Positions 34,107 to 42,863 are shown, counted from the first letter of the stretch. The stretch is DNA of 64,000 nucleotides from Pandoraea bronchicola (GCF_902459805.1 NZ_CABPST010000004.1:186001-250000); one strand, 5' to 3'. The notes: generated from the sequence alone by a model not told the origin. A program made the numbers and translations.

Positions 34107-35341
34107 AACCGGAACGCCTCGCGCTCACGAGCCGCTTCGCCCAAGGCAAGGCCCGGGCCCGCGTCATCGGAGCGAGCGTCGCGCGAATGCCGCTCGCGCG
34201 CATTGCCCGACGCGCCGTCACCGCTAAACGACGGCATGCTCGCGACGCTCACATGCACCTCCCCGGCGTGACGCTGCGAGAGCATGTCTCGCAGCAGCGC
34301 TGCCGTGCCCTGGACAAGACTCAACGCCTCGGGACGCGCCACCTGCAAGCTCACGCTGAGCTGCATGGGCGACTTACGAACCACGATGCCGATATCTCCC
34401 AGTTCAACCGGCGTCAGGCGAAGACGGGCTTCGTGGACGCCCTTCTCCGTCATGGTGTGCACACGCCCGGACAGCGAGCGCGCGATGGCTGCCCCCTCGC
34501 CCGCGGTCAGGCTTGCGCTCAAGTCCCCTCCCGACACCGCAGCGGCGGCCGGTTCACTGACGATGGCGTTGCCGAACGTCACCGGAGCCAACGCCGCGCG
34601 AAGCGCTTGTGTGGCTCCACTATCGATGGGTGCCATGGCCGGCGTTGCGGGATCTGCCGCCACCGGCAGCGCCGCCAACGACGGACTCGCCGATCTCAGG
34701 GGCGACGCGACGGCGGGAGTCACCGCCATCGGTGCCGCAGTGCTGACAGCGGGCGCCAACGATGGCGCCAGCGCATCGACCGTCCCTTCGCGAGTCCCGT
34801 CGGCTACGTGACTCCCGAGTGCGCCGCGCATCCGATGCTCGTGCGCGGCGAGCAACGTCGCGATGTGGGGCGATACCGGCTCGCGCAGCGATTCGTTTGC
34901 GCGCAGCATCGGGGCCAGCGCGACAAGCGTCGAGTCACCTGCGGGCGGGGCAACGGTCGTGGGCGCGATGGAAACATCTCGCGTCGCCGACACGTCATCG
35001 CCTGCCATCGGAGGCTCTCCGACGTGCTGCGCGACAGCCGACGTCACCGGCACCCATGGCAGACCGGCCACCGGCGCCGCATCAGGGGGCTGCGATGTAT
35101 CCACCAGCACCGCAGCCTCTGACGCTGGCCACACCGCATCGTCGCCGTCCTCTTGTCGAAGCCGTTCTAGCCCTTGCGCCGTCGAGCGACCGAGCGTCGC
35201 GGCGAAATCCCCTGACGTCGTTTCGGCACCGAGCGACGCTACGTCTTGCGTGAGTCCGATGGGCAACACGTCATTGGCCATCGGCGCTGACGCGTCCGCA
35301 CCGGGGAGCGTCGCGAGACGAACAGGTTCAACGATCATCAT
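34103..35341 (-). CDS. fliK: flagellar hook-length control protein FliK (LafE-like)
   Basis: 412 residues. The first 280 are Ala/Pro/Thr-rich and disordered, as expected for the molecular-ruler part. The C-terminal switch domain has HTMTEKGVHEARLRLTPVELGDIGIVVRKSPMQLSVSLQVARPEALSLVQGTAALLRDML, the FliK core that meets FlhB. An Asp/Arg-rich tail closes the protein. Its ATGATG start lies inside the last codons of the fliT-like gene. Confidence 0.88.
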   Translation of the reverse strand: MMIVEPVRLATLPGADASAPMANDVLPIGLTQDVASLGAETTSGDFAATLGRSTAQGLERLRQEDGDDAVWPASEAAVLVDTSQPPDAAPVAGLPWVPVTSAVAQHVGEPPMAGDDVSATRDVSIAPTTVAPPAGDSTLVALAPMLRANESLREPVSPHIATLLAAHEHRMRGALGSHVADGTREGTVDALAPSLAPAVSTAAPMAVTPAVASPLRSASPSLAALPVAADPATPAMAPIDSGATQALRAALAPVTFGNAIVSEPAAAAVSGGDLSASLTAGEGAAIARSLSGRVHTMTEKGVHEARLRLTPVELGDIGIVVRKSPMQLSVSLQVARPEALSLVQGTAALLRDMLSQRHAGEVHVSVASMPSFSGDGASGNARERHSRDARSDDAGPGLALGEAAREREAFRL

Positions 35342-35627
35342 GCATCCTCAGATAGCCGAGCGCGCCGTCACGCCAATGACCGAGTCCGGCCAGATGCCGG
35401 CGCGCCTCCGATGTCGCTCGCTGGCACAGCAGGTAAGCCTGATCGTGCGCGACACGGGAATCTGCCATCGCCTGTGCGAGAGACGCATCGCGCGCGCCGG
35501 GTGCAGGTGCGTGCCGCCACGCCCGCCGAAGCAGGGCGTCGGTGGCTTGCAGCAACCCCCACTCGCGTGCGGCGGAATGCCGTCGCAGATCGCGCGCCAG
35601 TTCCCGGAAGGTCGCCGCATCAACCAC
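35328..35627 (-). CDS. fliT: small FliT/LafD-like flagellar chaperone candidate
   Basis: 99 residues from a GTG at 35627 that overlaps the fliS stop, so its translation should be coupled to fliS. The product is helical and charged (FRELARDLRRHSAAREWGLLQATDALLRRAWRH, later RATSEARRHLAGLGHWRDGALGYLRM). No fixed motif proves FliT, but a short gene directly after fliS is normally fliT in enterics or lafD in lateral loci, where it guards FliD. The call rests mainly on position. Confidence 0.6.
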   Translation of the reverse strand: MVDAATFRELARDLRRHSAAREWGLLQATDALLRRAWRHAPAPGARDASLAQAMADSRVAHDQAYLLCQRATSEARRHLAGLGHWRDGALGYLRMHDDR

Positions 35628-35997
35628 GCCGCGTCTCCAACGCGCGCCAGCCCTGCGTGAGTTGCCGGATGACCGCCACGACCTCGTCGAGCTTGGCGAC
35701 ATCGAGTTCCACACTGGCCTGCGCGACGCCACGCATGCAAAAGTCATACACGGTGGTCAGCGGCTGTGTGACACCCGGGCCATCGGCAACATCGATATGC
35801 GAAGCCAATCCATTGATCAGATTCAGGCATTTGGTCACGCTGCGCAGGCGCGCGTCATGCCGTGCGTGTTCGATGTGGCCGCGCACGCGCGCCAGTTCGT
35901 CGAGCAGGCCATCGAGCAGAATCAGCATGAGCTGCAAGGGCGTTGCGCCGGCGATGCGCGCATCGAGGTCAGAGGCGTGGTATTGCTGGTAAGTCAT
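35620..35997 (-). CDS. fliS: flagellin export chaperone FliS (LafC-like)
   Basis: 125 residues. The FliS signature includes the YQQYHASDLDARIAGATPLQLMLILLDGLLDELARVRGHIEHA start and NLINGLASHID in the middle, with a helical-bundle layout. FliS binds the C-terminus of flagellin and stops early polymerisation. GGGAG lies twelve bases upstream. It follows fliD by 35 bases. Confidence 0.9.
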   Translation of the reverse strand: MTYQQYHASDLDARIAGATPLQLMLILLDGLLDELARVRGHIEHARHDARLRSVTKCLNLINGLASHIDVADGPGVTQPLTTVYDFCMRGVAQASVELDVAKLDEVVAVIRQLTQGWRALETRRG

Positions 35998-36032
35998 GAT
36001 CGGGTGGACTCCCTAAAGGATGATGACGCGCA

Positions 36033-37460
36033 TCACTCGTCGGACTTGCGCGATCCACGGAAAAGCGCGTCGACAAAGCCGCGTGTCTCTTTCATTTGTT
36101 GCTGAACCTGCTCGGCACGAGCCAGTTCGTCGGTGTAGCGGGCTACGAGCGCCAGAAAACGGGCTTTGAGCTGGTCTTCTTTGGCGGCGAGCCGCTGCGT
36201 GGCGATTTCGTCGGTATCCGTGCGGTGTTTGAGTACCCCCGTGATTTCGTCGGTCCACTCGCGGATCCGCACGGCAAGACGCATCCCCGCCGGTTGTTTC
36301 TCCAGATCGGCGCTGGTGTCGCGCTTCATCACGTCGGCGCTCTCGCCGAACCACTGGGTCAGCAATGCCTTGTCGCCGGCATAAGCCGCTTCGAAGCGCT
36401 TCTGATCGAACGTGACCGAACCGTCGGCGTTTCGCTTCACGCCAAACTGGGCGGGGTCGAACGTTTTTCCGTCGATCGTCACGGCCCTCTCGAAATTGCG
36501 TTCGAGATCGCGCAGCAAAGCGCGCACACCGGCGTCGGCATAGAACGGCCCGGCCGGTTTGACGTCGCCCTTCGCTTCGCTGTCAGGCGACATCGACGCG
36601 CCCGGCGTCCCCGGGTCCATCAGATCGCATAACTGCTTGCGCACCGCGTCGTAGGCCTGCACCAGGGCGCGCATATTCGTGGCCGTGCCTTCCATGTCGG
36701 GGGTGACCGAAACGCGCGTGGTCTCGGCGGCCGCGTTGGCCTTCTTCAGCGAGAGCGTCACGCCGGTAAACAGCGTGACCTCGTTGGTCGAGTAAGCCTC
36801 TTCCGCCCCTTGGTTGCCGATCCGCACGATGGCATCCTGTCCTTGCGCGAGCACGGCCGCATCCTGACTCCCGACGAAATTTGCGCCGGACGAGGTCTGC
36901 AAGTCGAACGTCGCCTCGGCACCGGACTTCGTCGCTGTCAGCAGCAGATATGGGGTCTGCTGCCCCGGCACATGCCGCAGGTCGGCCCGAACGACATCCT
37001 TCAAATCCGAATTCGCGTTGATTCGTCTGGCAAGCTCCCGGACTCCCTCGGCCGTCGTCAGATCGAGCCCTGATGTATCTAATGCGATCACGTCGTTGCG
37101 CCCGGCAACCTTCACGCCGCCGTTTGCCAGCGCCGCCACGTTCATGATCTGCACCTGATGCACGGTGGCAAGCTGCTTGACGTGCACGTCGAAATCGAGC
37201 TGCTGCGAGCCCTTCTCCAACTTGACGGAGAACGCCTGATCGCTCGATTGCGTTGCTTTGTGCTGATGCAAGTCCGCGCTGTCACCCACGCGACGCAGTT
37301 GCTTCTCGAAATTTCCGAGCGCTTCCCTGAGCGTCGCCACGCCTTTCTGACGCGCTTCGGTACCCGCCTTATCCTTGCCCAGGCGACCGAACTCCGCCCC
37401 CATCTTCCTCTGGGCGATTTCGGCGGCCATATCGTCGATACGGTTTTTCACTTGCAGCAT
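36033..37460 (-). CDS. fliD: flagellar filament cap protein FliD (HAP2, LafB-like)
   Basis: 475 residues with CAGGAG before the ATG. The N-terminal FliD domain reads LRRVGDSADLHQHKATQSSDQAFSVKLEKGSQQLDFDVHVKQLATVHQV; the C-terminal domain has ERAVTIDGKTFDPAQFGVKRNADGSVTFDQKRFEAAYAGDKALLTQWFG and a closing coiled coil (LKARFLALVARYTDELARAEQVQQQMKET). The pentameric cap helps flagellin to add at the tip. The start overlaps the end of fliJ by 13 bases. Confidence 0.9.
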   Translation of the reverse strand: MLQVKNRIDDMAAEIAQRKMGAEFGRLGKDKAGTEARQKGVATLREALGNFEKQLRRVGDSADLHQHKATQSSDQAFSVKLEKGSQQLDFDVHVKQLATVHQVQIMNVAALANGGVKVAGRNDVIALDTSGLDLTTAEGVRELARRINANSDLKDVVRADLRHVPGQQTPYLLLTATKSGAEATFDLQTSSGANFVGSQDAAVLAQGQDAIVRIGNQGAEEAYSTNEVTLFTGVTLSLKKANAAAETTRVSVTPDMEGTATNMRALVQAYDAVRKQLCDLMDPGTPGASMSPDSEAKGDVKPAGPFYADAGVRALLRDLERNFERAVTIDGKTFDPAQFGVKRNADGSVTFDQKRFEAAYAGDKALLTQWFGESADVMKRDTSADLEKQPAGMRLAVRIREWTDEITGVLKHRTDTDEIATQRLAAKEDQLKARFLALVARYTDELARAEQVQQQMKETRGFVDALFRGSRKSDE

Positions 37461-38020
37461 GGCGAAGCTCCTGATTCGGGTGGTGTACGAGACGCGAGAC
37501 GCGTTTTCCTACCCAAAGCGACCGCCGTCCGTGCTTTGTCAACGCGACAGCCCGGGGCGATTTCCTCATTTCGCTCGCACGCCGATGCGCTGCGCTGCCA
37601 AACCGCCAACGCCTGCGCCACCTGCTCTTGCCCCTCGCGCTTGCGCTGTGCCTGCTTCGCCGCCGCTTCGTGGCGGGCAACGAGCGCTGCCACGCCCTCG
37701 CGCCGGCGCTGGGCGTCGCGCACGGCTTGCGCCGCTGCCGCCTGCCACCGGGCCAACTGCGCCATCGGGGCCTGTTGCGTCTCAATCATTCCGACGAGCG
37801 TGCACTTGTAATCGGCGCGGTTCTGAAAGCTGTAGGCATTCGCTCGCGTACCGCCAATCGCCACAGCGCGATACAGCCGCGTGAGCTGGTCGACGTTGCG
37901 CGCAAGCCGCATGTGCTGCTCGGCAAGTTGCCGGCCGTCGCGCTGTGCCGTCTCGAGTTCGCGGTCACGCATCGACAGCAACGCCTGCAGCGCACGCGGT
38001 GTTCGAGGGGTCATCGGCAT
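37448..38020 (-). CDS. fliJ: flagellar export protein FliJ
   Basis: 190 residues from ATG 38020; ATG 38014 forms a classic ATGA overlap with the fliI stop and is equally possible, with GGAGG upstream serving either. The protein is a long antiparallel coiled coil (ALQALLSMRDRELETAQRDGRQLAEQHMRLARNVDQL, then the RRREGVAALVARHEAAAKQAQRKREGQEQ helix), like FliJ, the central stalk in the FliI ATPase ring. The last 40 residues are unusually non-helical and end in CCK. The name leans on position between fliI and fliD. Confidence 0.8.
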   Translation of the reverse strand: MPMTPRTPRALQALLSMRDRELETAQRDGRQLAEQHMRLARNVDQLTRLYRAVAIGGTRANAYSFQNRADYKCTLVGMIETQQAPMAQLARWQAAAAQAVRDAQRRREGVAALVARHEAAAKQAQRKREGQEQVAQALAVWQRSASACERNEEIAPGCRVDKARTAVALGRKTRLASRTPPESGASPCCK

Positions 38021-39291
38021 AGTGCCTCCAGCCGTTCGCACAGGTCATGGGGCCTGTTGACGTCGCCCTCATGCTGGCGCAGGAAATCGAGCATGAGCGG
38101 ATGCCGCGATACGGCGCGGTCGGTCTCGGCGTGAGCGCCCGGCACATAGGCACCGAGCGGCATCAACTCGCGAATCTGCTGATAGGCGTGCCACTGCGCT
38201 TTGAACGCGCGCGCGGCGTTGGCGTGCCGCACGCCCACCGCGTGTGTCATGCATCGGCTCACCGATGCCCCGATGTCGATGGCCGGGTAATGTCCGGCAT
38301 CGGCCAGTTCGCGCGAAAGCACGATATGACCGTCGAGCACCGCACGGGCGGCGTCGACCACCGGGTCCTGCAAGTCGTCCCCCTCGGCCAGCACCGTGTA
38401 GATCGCACTGAGGCTGCCCGCTCCCTCGCCATTACCTGCGCACTCGACCAGCCGGGGCAACCGCGCAAACACCGATACCGGGTAGCCGCGCGCGGCCGGG
38501 GCTTCGCCGAGCGAAAGCGCCACCTCGCGGCACGCCATGGCGTAACGCGTGAGTGAATCGACGAGCAGCAGCACATCATGGCCCGCATCACGAAAATGCG
38601 CGGCGATGGCGTGGCACAACTCGGTGGCCTTCATCCGTTGCGCGGGCGGCGCATCGGCCGGTGCGGCAACGACAATGGCCTTGGCCAGCCCGGCCTGTCC
38701 AAGCGTCTCGGAAATGAACTCGCCCACCTCGCGGCCGCGCTCGCCGATCAAGCCGATCACGACGACCTGCGCATCGGTATGCCGCGTCATCATGCCCAGC
38801 AACACGCTTTTGCCGACGCCGCTTCCGGCGAATAGTCCTACGCGCTGCCCCTTTCCAAGACTCAGCAGACCATCGACCGCACGCACCCCAACGGCCAACG
38901 GCGCAGTGATGGCGCGACGACCCAGCGGTGCGGGCGGCGAACAGCGCGTATCGAGCAGCGCATCGCCACGCAACGCGCCCTTGCCATCGAGCGGCTGTCC
39001 GAAGGCATCGACCACGCGCCCCAGCCACGACGGACCGATGCGCAACGCCGGCATCGACGTCCCGGGCAGCACACGAGCGCCGGGCACGATGTCGGTCACA
39101 GACGCATACGTCAATAGCTGCAACATGCCGTCGGAGAATCCGACCACTTCGGCCTCGGTCCATCGTCCTGCAGCGGTCTCGACACGACAGATTTGCCCCA
39201 GCGAAAAACGCTGGCCGCGTGCCTCAAGCACGGCCCCAGTCGCCCGCGTGACGAACGCCATCGGTGTCGCGAGTGCGATCTCGCCGTTCAT
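38011..39291 (-). CDS. fliI: flagellar export ATPase FliI
   Basis: 426 residues from ATG 39291, which overlaps the fliH stop. Walker A is AGSGVGKS (155-162), Walker B VLLLVDSLTRYA, and the VVVIGLIGERGREVGEFI stretch follows the P-loop helix, all as in F1-type beta subunits and FliI. The hexamer hydrolyses ATP to aid substrate release at the export gate. It lies between fliH and fliJ with tight overlaps. Confidence 0.96.
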   Translation of the reverse strand: MNGEIALATPMAFVTRATGAVLEARGQRFSLGQICRVETAAGRWTEAEVVGFSDGMLQLLTYASVTDIVPGARVLPGTSMPALRIGPSWLGRVVDAFGQPLDGKGALRGDALLDTRCSPPAPLGRRAITAPLAVGVRAVDGLLSLGKGQRVGLFAGSGVGKSVLLGMMTRHTDAQVVVIGLIGERGREVGEFISETLGQAGLAKAIVVAAPADAPPAQRMKATELCHAIAAHFRDAGHDVLLLVDSLTRYAMACREVALSLGEAPAARGYPVSVFARLPRLVECAGNGEGAGSLSAIYTVLAEGDDLQDPVVDAARAVLDGHIVLSRELADAGHYPAIDIGASVSRCMTHAVGVRHANAARAFKAQWHAYQQIRELMPLGAYVPGAHAETDRAVSRHPLMLDFLRQHEGDVNRPHDLCERLEALCR

Positions 39292-40016
39292 CGTGGTGTC
39301 TCCGGCATTGCGGCAGGTGCCAGCGCTTGCGCGCACGCGTCCACCCATTCGCTCAGACGTTGACGCACGATCGCCTGCGCCGCCGCCTCACGGCCTTCGC
39401 AACCCGCGTCGTACCAAAGGCCGTCGACGTCGACACGGCTCTCTCCGCGCATCAGCGACGGATCGGCAACGATGCGCCACGCCGGGCGCGCCCCCTCGGC
39501 GTGAGGCGGCACGTCGCCGACACGCTTGCAGAGCGCTTGAGCGTCGTCGGGACTCACATAGACGGTGACGCCGTCGTCGCTGGCGCCCAACTGCGCGAGA
39601 AAGCGCTGCACGGTGCCGGCAATGTCGGCCGGTGCGGTGTGCAACTCACGTTGCACGATGGCTCGCACCGCGCGAGACGTCACATCGCTCAATACGTCGA
39701 TGGCACCGGCCGCGAGCCGCGCATGCACCTGCTCCCGGGCCGTCTGAAGCGCTGCGAGCGGCAGCGTCATGGTCTCGAGTTCGGCGCGCATCCGGTCGGC
39801 ATACGACGTCTGCAAGCGCGCCTCGGCGGCTTGCTCGCCGTGCACACACCCGGCATCGAACGCTTCCTGCCACACCGCCTGACGCGTGTTTTCCGCGCCA
39901 TCGGCCATCCCCTGTGCATAGGCCTGAGCACGCAACGTGTCGAGATCCGGCTGGACCGGCAGCCAGCCACGCTGGGCCGCAGCGTCGGACTTCGTGCCAA
40001 ACCGGTGCGGTTTCAT
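39288..40016 (-). CDS. fliH: FliH, regulator of the flagellar export ATPase
   Basis: 242 residues. The AYAQGMADGAENTRQAVWQEAFDAGCVHGEQAAEARLQ segment shows the small-residue spacing of FliH helices; the C-terminal domain ends VDVDGLWYDAGCEGREAAAQAIVRQRLSEW. FliH dimers bind FliI and tether it to FliN. Start and stop overlap fliG and fliI by four bases. Confidence 0.88.
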   Translation of the reverse strand: MKPHRFGTKSDAAAQRGWLPVQPDLDTLRAQAYAQGMADGAENTRQAVWQEAFDAGCVHGEQAAEARLQTSYADRMRAELETMTLPLAALQTAREQVHARLAAGAIDVLSDVTSRAVRAIVQRELHTAPADIAGTVQRFLAQLGASDDGVTVYVSPDDAQALCKRVGDVPPHAEGARPAWRIVADPSLMRGESRVDVDGLWYDAGCEGREAAAQAIVRQRLSEWVDACAQALAPAAMPETPR

Positions 40017-41032
40017 TCGAGCACCTCGCCGCCCGCGAGACGCAGAACCATATCGGCCTCACGCGCCCGTGCACGCAACACCGCCATGATTTCGCTGCGC
40101 GCGGCTTCCACGCGTGCTGCCGACATGGCCCCCAGACGCTGCATCGCTTGCATGAGCGCGTCTTCCTGAAGACGAGACATGCGCTCGCGCACGACTTGCC
40201 GCATACGGGCGTCAGTGCCCTTGAGCGCGACGGCCCACATGTCGGTCGGCACTTCGGCCACGGCCAGATCGATGACTTCCGGCGCCTGATAAGCCAGGAT
40301 GTCGAAGCCATACATGCTTGCCTCAACGGACTCCGCGAGCGATGAATCATGCGCGCGCAACGCGTCCATGAGCCGCTTCTGCTCGTCTGGCACATGCCCG
40401 ATGATCTGGGCCGCGAGCCGGGTGCCCGGGACATCGGTGCTCTCGGCCGACAGCCCCGCGAGGCAACGGTCCGCGATCAACTCCAGATCGGCCAGCAGTT
40501 CGCGGTCGACCCGCGTGAGTTGCGCCGTCTCCAGCAGCAGCGCTTCCTGCTGCGATTCCGGCAACGCGCGAAGCAATTGCCCTCCCAGGTCGGCAGGCAG
40601 GTAGGCAAGCAACAGCGCCTGCATACGGTGATGTTCGCGCGAGAGCACGTCGGCGAGCCGCGCCACACTCACCCACTGCAGACGCGCCAGCTTCGGACGA
40701 ATCCGGTCGCCATAGATGCCGTCGAGCACGTTGCTGGCGATGCCCTCGCCAAGGGCGGCCGCGAGCGAGCGCTCCAGATAGGCGCGCGGTGCGGCATTCG
40801 CTCCGCCATGCTGCGTGCAGGCGTCGAGGAACTTATCGACGATGGCATGCACGTCGTGCTTTTTTACGCTGCCGGCGCGCGACATGGCGTGCGCTACGCG
40901 CAGCAGTTCGGCGGGCGCGAGCTGCGCCATGACACCGGCGGCAGCCTTCTCCCCCATGCAAAGCAACAGAACGGCGGCGCGGTCAACGCCATTGATCTCG
41001 GTCAGAGCGGAAGTGTCAGCGGGCAGAAGCAT
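40013..41032 (-). CDS. fliG: flagellar motor switch protein FliG
   Basis: 339 residues. The N-terminal domain has GVDRAAVLLLCMGEKAAAGVMAQL, and the middle domain has E133-H-H-R136 where other FliG proteins have the EHPQ motif. The C-terminal torque helix is recognisable (VALKGTDARMRQVVRERMSRLQED). Against E. coli FliG as I remember it, K264 is kept (K271), but R281 becomes L288, D288 becomes Q295 and D289 becomes A296. FliG joins the MS ring to FliM and touches MotA. Its start lies 17 bases inside fliF. Confidence 0.92.
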   Translation of the reverse strand: MLLPADTSALTEINGVDRAAVLLLCMGEKAAAGVMAQLAPAELLRVAHAMSRAGSVKKHDVHAIVDKFLDACTQHGGANAAPRAYLERSLAAALGEGIASNVLDGIYGDRIRPKLARLQWVSVARLADVLSREHHRMQALLLAYLPADLGGQLLRALPESQQEALLLETAQLTRVDRELLADLELIADRCLAGLSAESTDVPGTRLAAQIIGHVPDEQKRLMDALRAHDSSLAESVEASMYGFDILAYQAPEVIDLAVAEVPTDMWAVALKGTDARMRQVVRERMSRLQEDALMQAMQRLGAMSAARVEAARSEIMAVLRARAREADMVLRLAGGEVLE

Positions 41033-42659
41033 GCGTACCGATCCATTGTTTGATGATCTGGGCGACCCGCTCGGGCTCGCCGTCGGCCAGTGTTGTCAGG
41101 CGTTCGAGCTTCGTGTCGAACGAGGCGTCCGCGTTGGGCGGCATGTCGTTGGCGAATGCCGGCAACGCGGCCTGCTGCGCAGCGCTCTCGGCTTCGCGGC
41201 GGCTGCGCTCACGCGCTTCGGCCTCCGCAACCCGGGCCGCCTTGCGCCGGCGCGCACGCCGGGCCAGTGCCGCCCACGCAATAAGGGCGATCAACAGCGT
41301 TGCGGCAGCGGCAATGGCGGCGTATTGCTTTTGCGCGGCGGTAAGCGTCGGTCCCTCGGCGGGGGTGTCCGCCGTGTCGAAGGTGAGAGCGCCGTCGGCA
41401 GCCACGAAAGGCATCGTGCTCACGACAAGCGTGTCGCCGCGATCGATCTGAATTCCGGCGCTGGCGCGCAACGTGCGCTCCAGCTCGGCGATGGTTTCGG
41501 CCGTCCAGCCGTTGCCGCCCGGTGCCGCCTGCGTGTCGACCATGACCGCGACGTGCATTTGGCGCACGCGCGGGCGGTGGCGCTTCGTCTGCGTGATCGA
41601 GCGGTCATAGGCGAACTGACGCGTGGCCGAGGTGGTGCGCATCGCACCGCCCTCGCCGCCGAGCAACGGCGCCGCATCGACCGGGCGATTCGCCATCGCC
41701 CCCGGCACCCCACCCACGACCGCATCGTCGTCACGCGCTTCACGCACGGCTTCCTGCATCACGCGAGGATCGGCGCCGAGCGCTTCGGTGGTGTTGGACA
41801 CCAGATCCTCGTCCAGATCGATGCTGACGCTCGCCCGATAGCGATCGGGACCGAGAATGCCGTCGAGCAGCCCCCGCACGTTACGAAGCGCTTCGTCGCG
41901 CGAGCGCATACGTGCTTCCGCATTGCCGTATGTCGCGTCGTCCAGATCAAGATTCGCGGTCAGCGGCGTGCCGTGCTGGTCGATGACGGAAACACTCTGC
42001 GCTGCCAGCCCGTTCACGCTGCCGGCAACGAGCTTGACGATGGCGCTCACCTGCTGTGGCGCGAGCTTTTGCCCAGGGCGCACGGAGATCAGCACCGACG
42101 CGCTGGCCGACGCCTTGGTGTGCGTGACGAATGATGTCTGCGGCGCAAGGGCGATGTGGACGCGAGCGGCGTCCACGGCATCGATCGACATGATGGTGCG
42201 CGCAAGCTCGCCTTCCAGCCCGCGGCGAAAACGCACGTCCTGTACGAACTGGCGTACGCCCAGACGCTCGTCCCGATCGACCAGCTCCAGTCCCGGCGGC
42301 AGCTCAGGCGTGACCCCCTTGGCAGCCAGCGCGAGGCGCGCACGTCCGAGCCGGTCATGCGGCACGAGGATCGCGCCGGTGTCCGGATGCATGCGGAACG
42401 GGATCTGCTCCGCTTCGAGCACACCTGTGGCTTGCGCGATCGGAATGCGCTGGTTCTGCCCGAAAAGCGGCGCATAACCGGTGTCGTGTGAATACCAGGC
42501 GAGCGTGGCTGCGGTGATGGCACCGGCAGCCACGACCAATGGCAACGCGCTGCGCAGTTGTCCGGCAAAGCTCGATGGCTGGGCACGCCACTTCAGCCAT
42601 CGCTCACGCGATCGCGAACCAGCGCTGCCCAGCGCACGAAAGATATTGTCGATTCCCAT
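41016..42659 (-). CDS. fliF: flagellar MS-ring protein FliF
   Basis: 547 residues from ATG 42659. Two membrane segments at about residues 38-55 and 425-445 enclose the periplasmic ring-building domains (PLFGQNQRIPIAQATGVLEAEQIPFRMHPDTGAILVPHDRLGRARLALAAKG; ARVHIALAPQTSFVTHTKASASASVLISVRPGQKLAPQQVSAIVKLVAGSVNGL). The C-terminal tail DGEPERVAQIIKQWIG binds FliG. It is the first gene of the long operon that runs to flgN. A promoter-like sequence lies 73-100 bases upstream. Confidence 0.95.
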   Translation of the reverse strand: MGIDNIFRALGSAGSRSRERWLKWRAQPSSFAGQLRSALPLVVAAGAITAATLAWYSHDTGYAPLFGQNQRIPIAQATGVLEAEQIPFRMHPDTGAILVPHDRLGRARLALAAKGVTPELPPGLELVDRDERLGVRQFVQDVRFRRGLEGELARTIMSIDAVDAARVHIALAPQTSFVTHTKASASASVLISVRPGQKLAPQQVSAIVKLVAGSVNGLAAQSVSVIDQHGTPLTANLDLDDATYGNAEARMRSRDEALRNVRGLLDGILGPDRYRASVSIDLDEDLVSNTTEALGADPRVMQEAVREARDDDAVVGGVPGAMANRPVDAAPLLGGEGGAMRTTSATRQFAYDRSITQTKRHRPRVRQMHVAVMVDTQAAPGGNGWTAETIAELERTLRASAGIQIDRGDTLVVSTMPFVAADGALTFDTADTPAEGPTLTAAQKQYAAIAAAATLLIALIAWAALARRARRRKAARVAEAEARERSRREAESAAQQAALPAFANDMPPNADASFDTKLERLTTLADGEPERVAQIIKQWIGTHASAR

Positions 42660-42731
42660 ATGTCGGTTCACTTGCCTCGTGGTTGAGCGACCGGATCGCA
42701 ATCCGATATCCGTGGCTCGTCTAAGGCGTGA

Positions 42732-42759
42732 CGCATAAGACTCACGCGTCGGGTGTCAA
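42732..42759 (-). promoter_or_regulatory. sigma-70-like promoter candidate for the fliF operon
   Basis: The minus strand reads TTGACA, 16 bases, then TATGCG, about 73 bases upstream of the fliF start. The -35 box is perfect; the -10 box is weak. No sigma-54 or sigma-28 pattern was seen here. Confidence 0.4.
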
Positions 42760-42854
42760 TTTGAAGGAGCACATAGTGACAACGAATCCGTCAATTAACG
42801 AAAATCTGCGTAGTCTTTGGGCATCGGCTGTACCCCAGCGAGAAATTTGGTGCG

Positions 42855-42863
42855 TTTTCCCAT
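42855..42863 (-). promoter_or_regulatory. TGGGAAAA element upstream of fliF
   Basis: The minus strand reads ATGGGAAAA about 200 bases upstream of fliF and about 100 bases upstream of the promoter candidate. It is the clearest relative of the fliC element. Confidence 0.3.
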
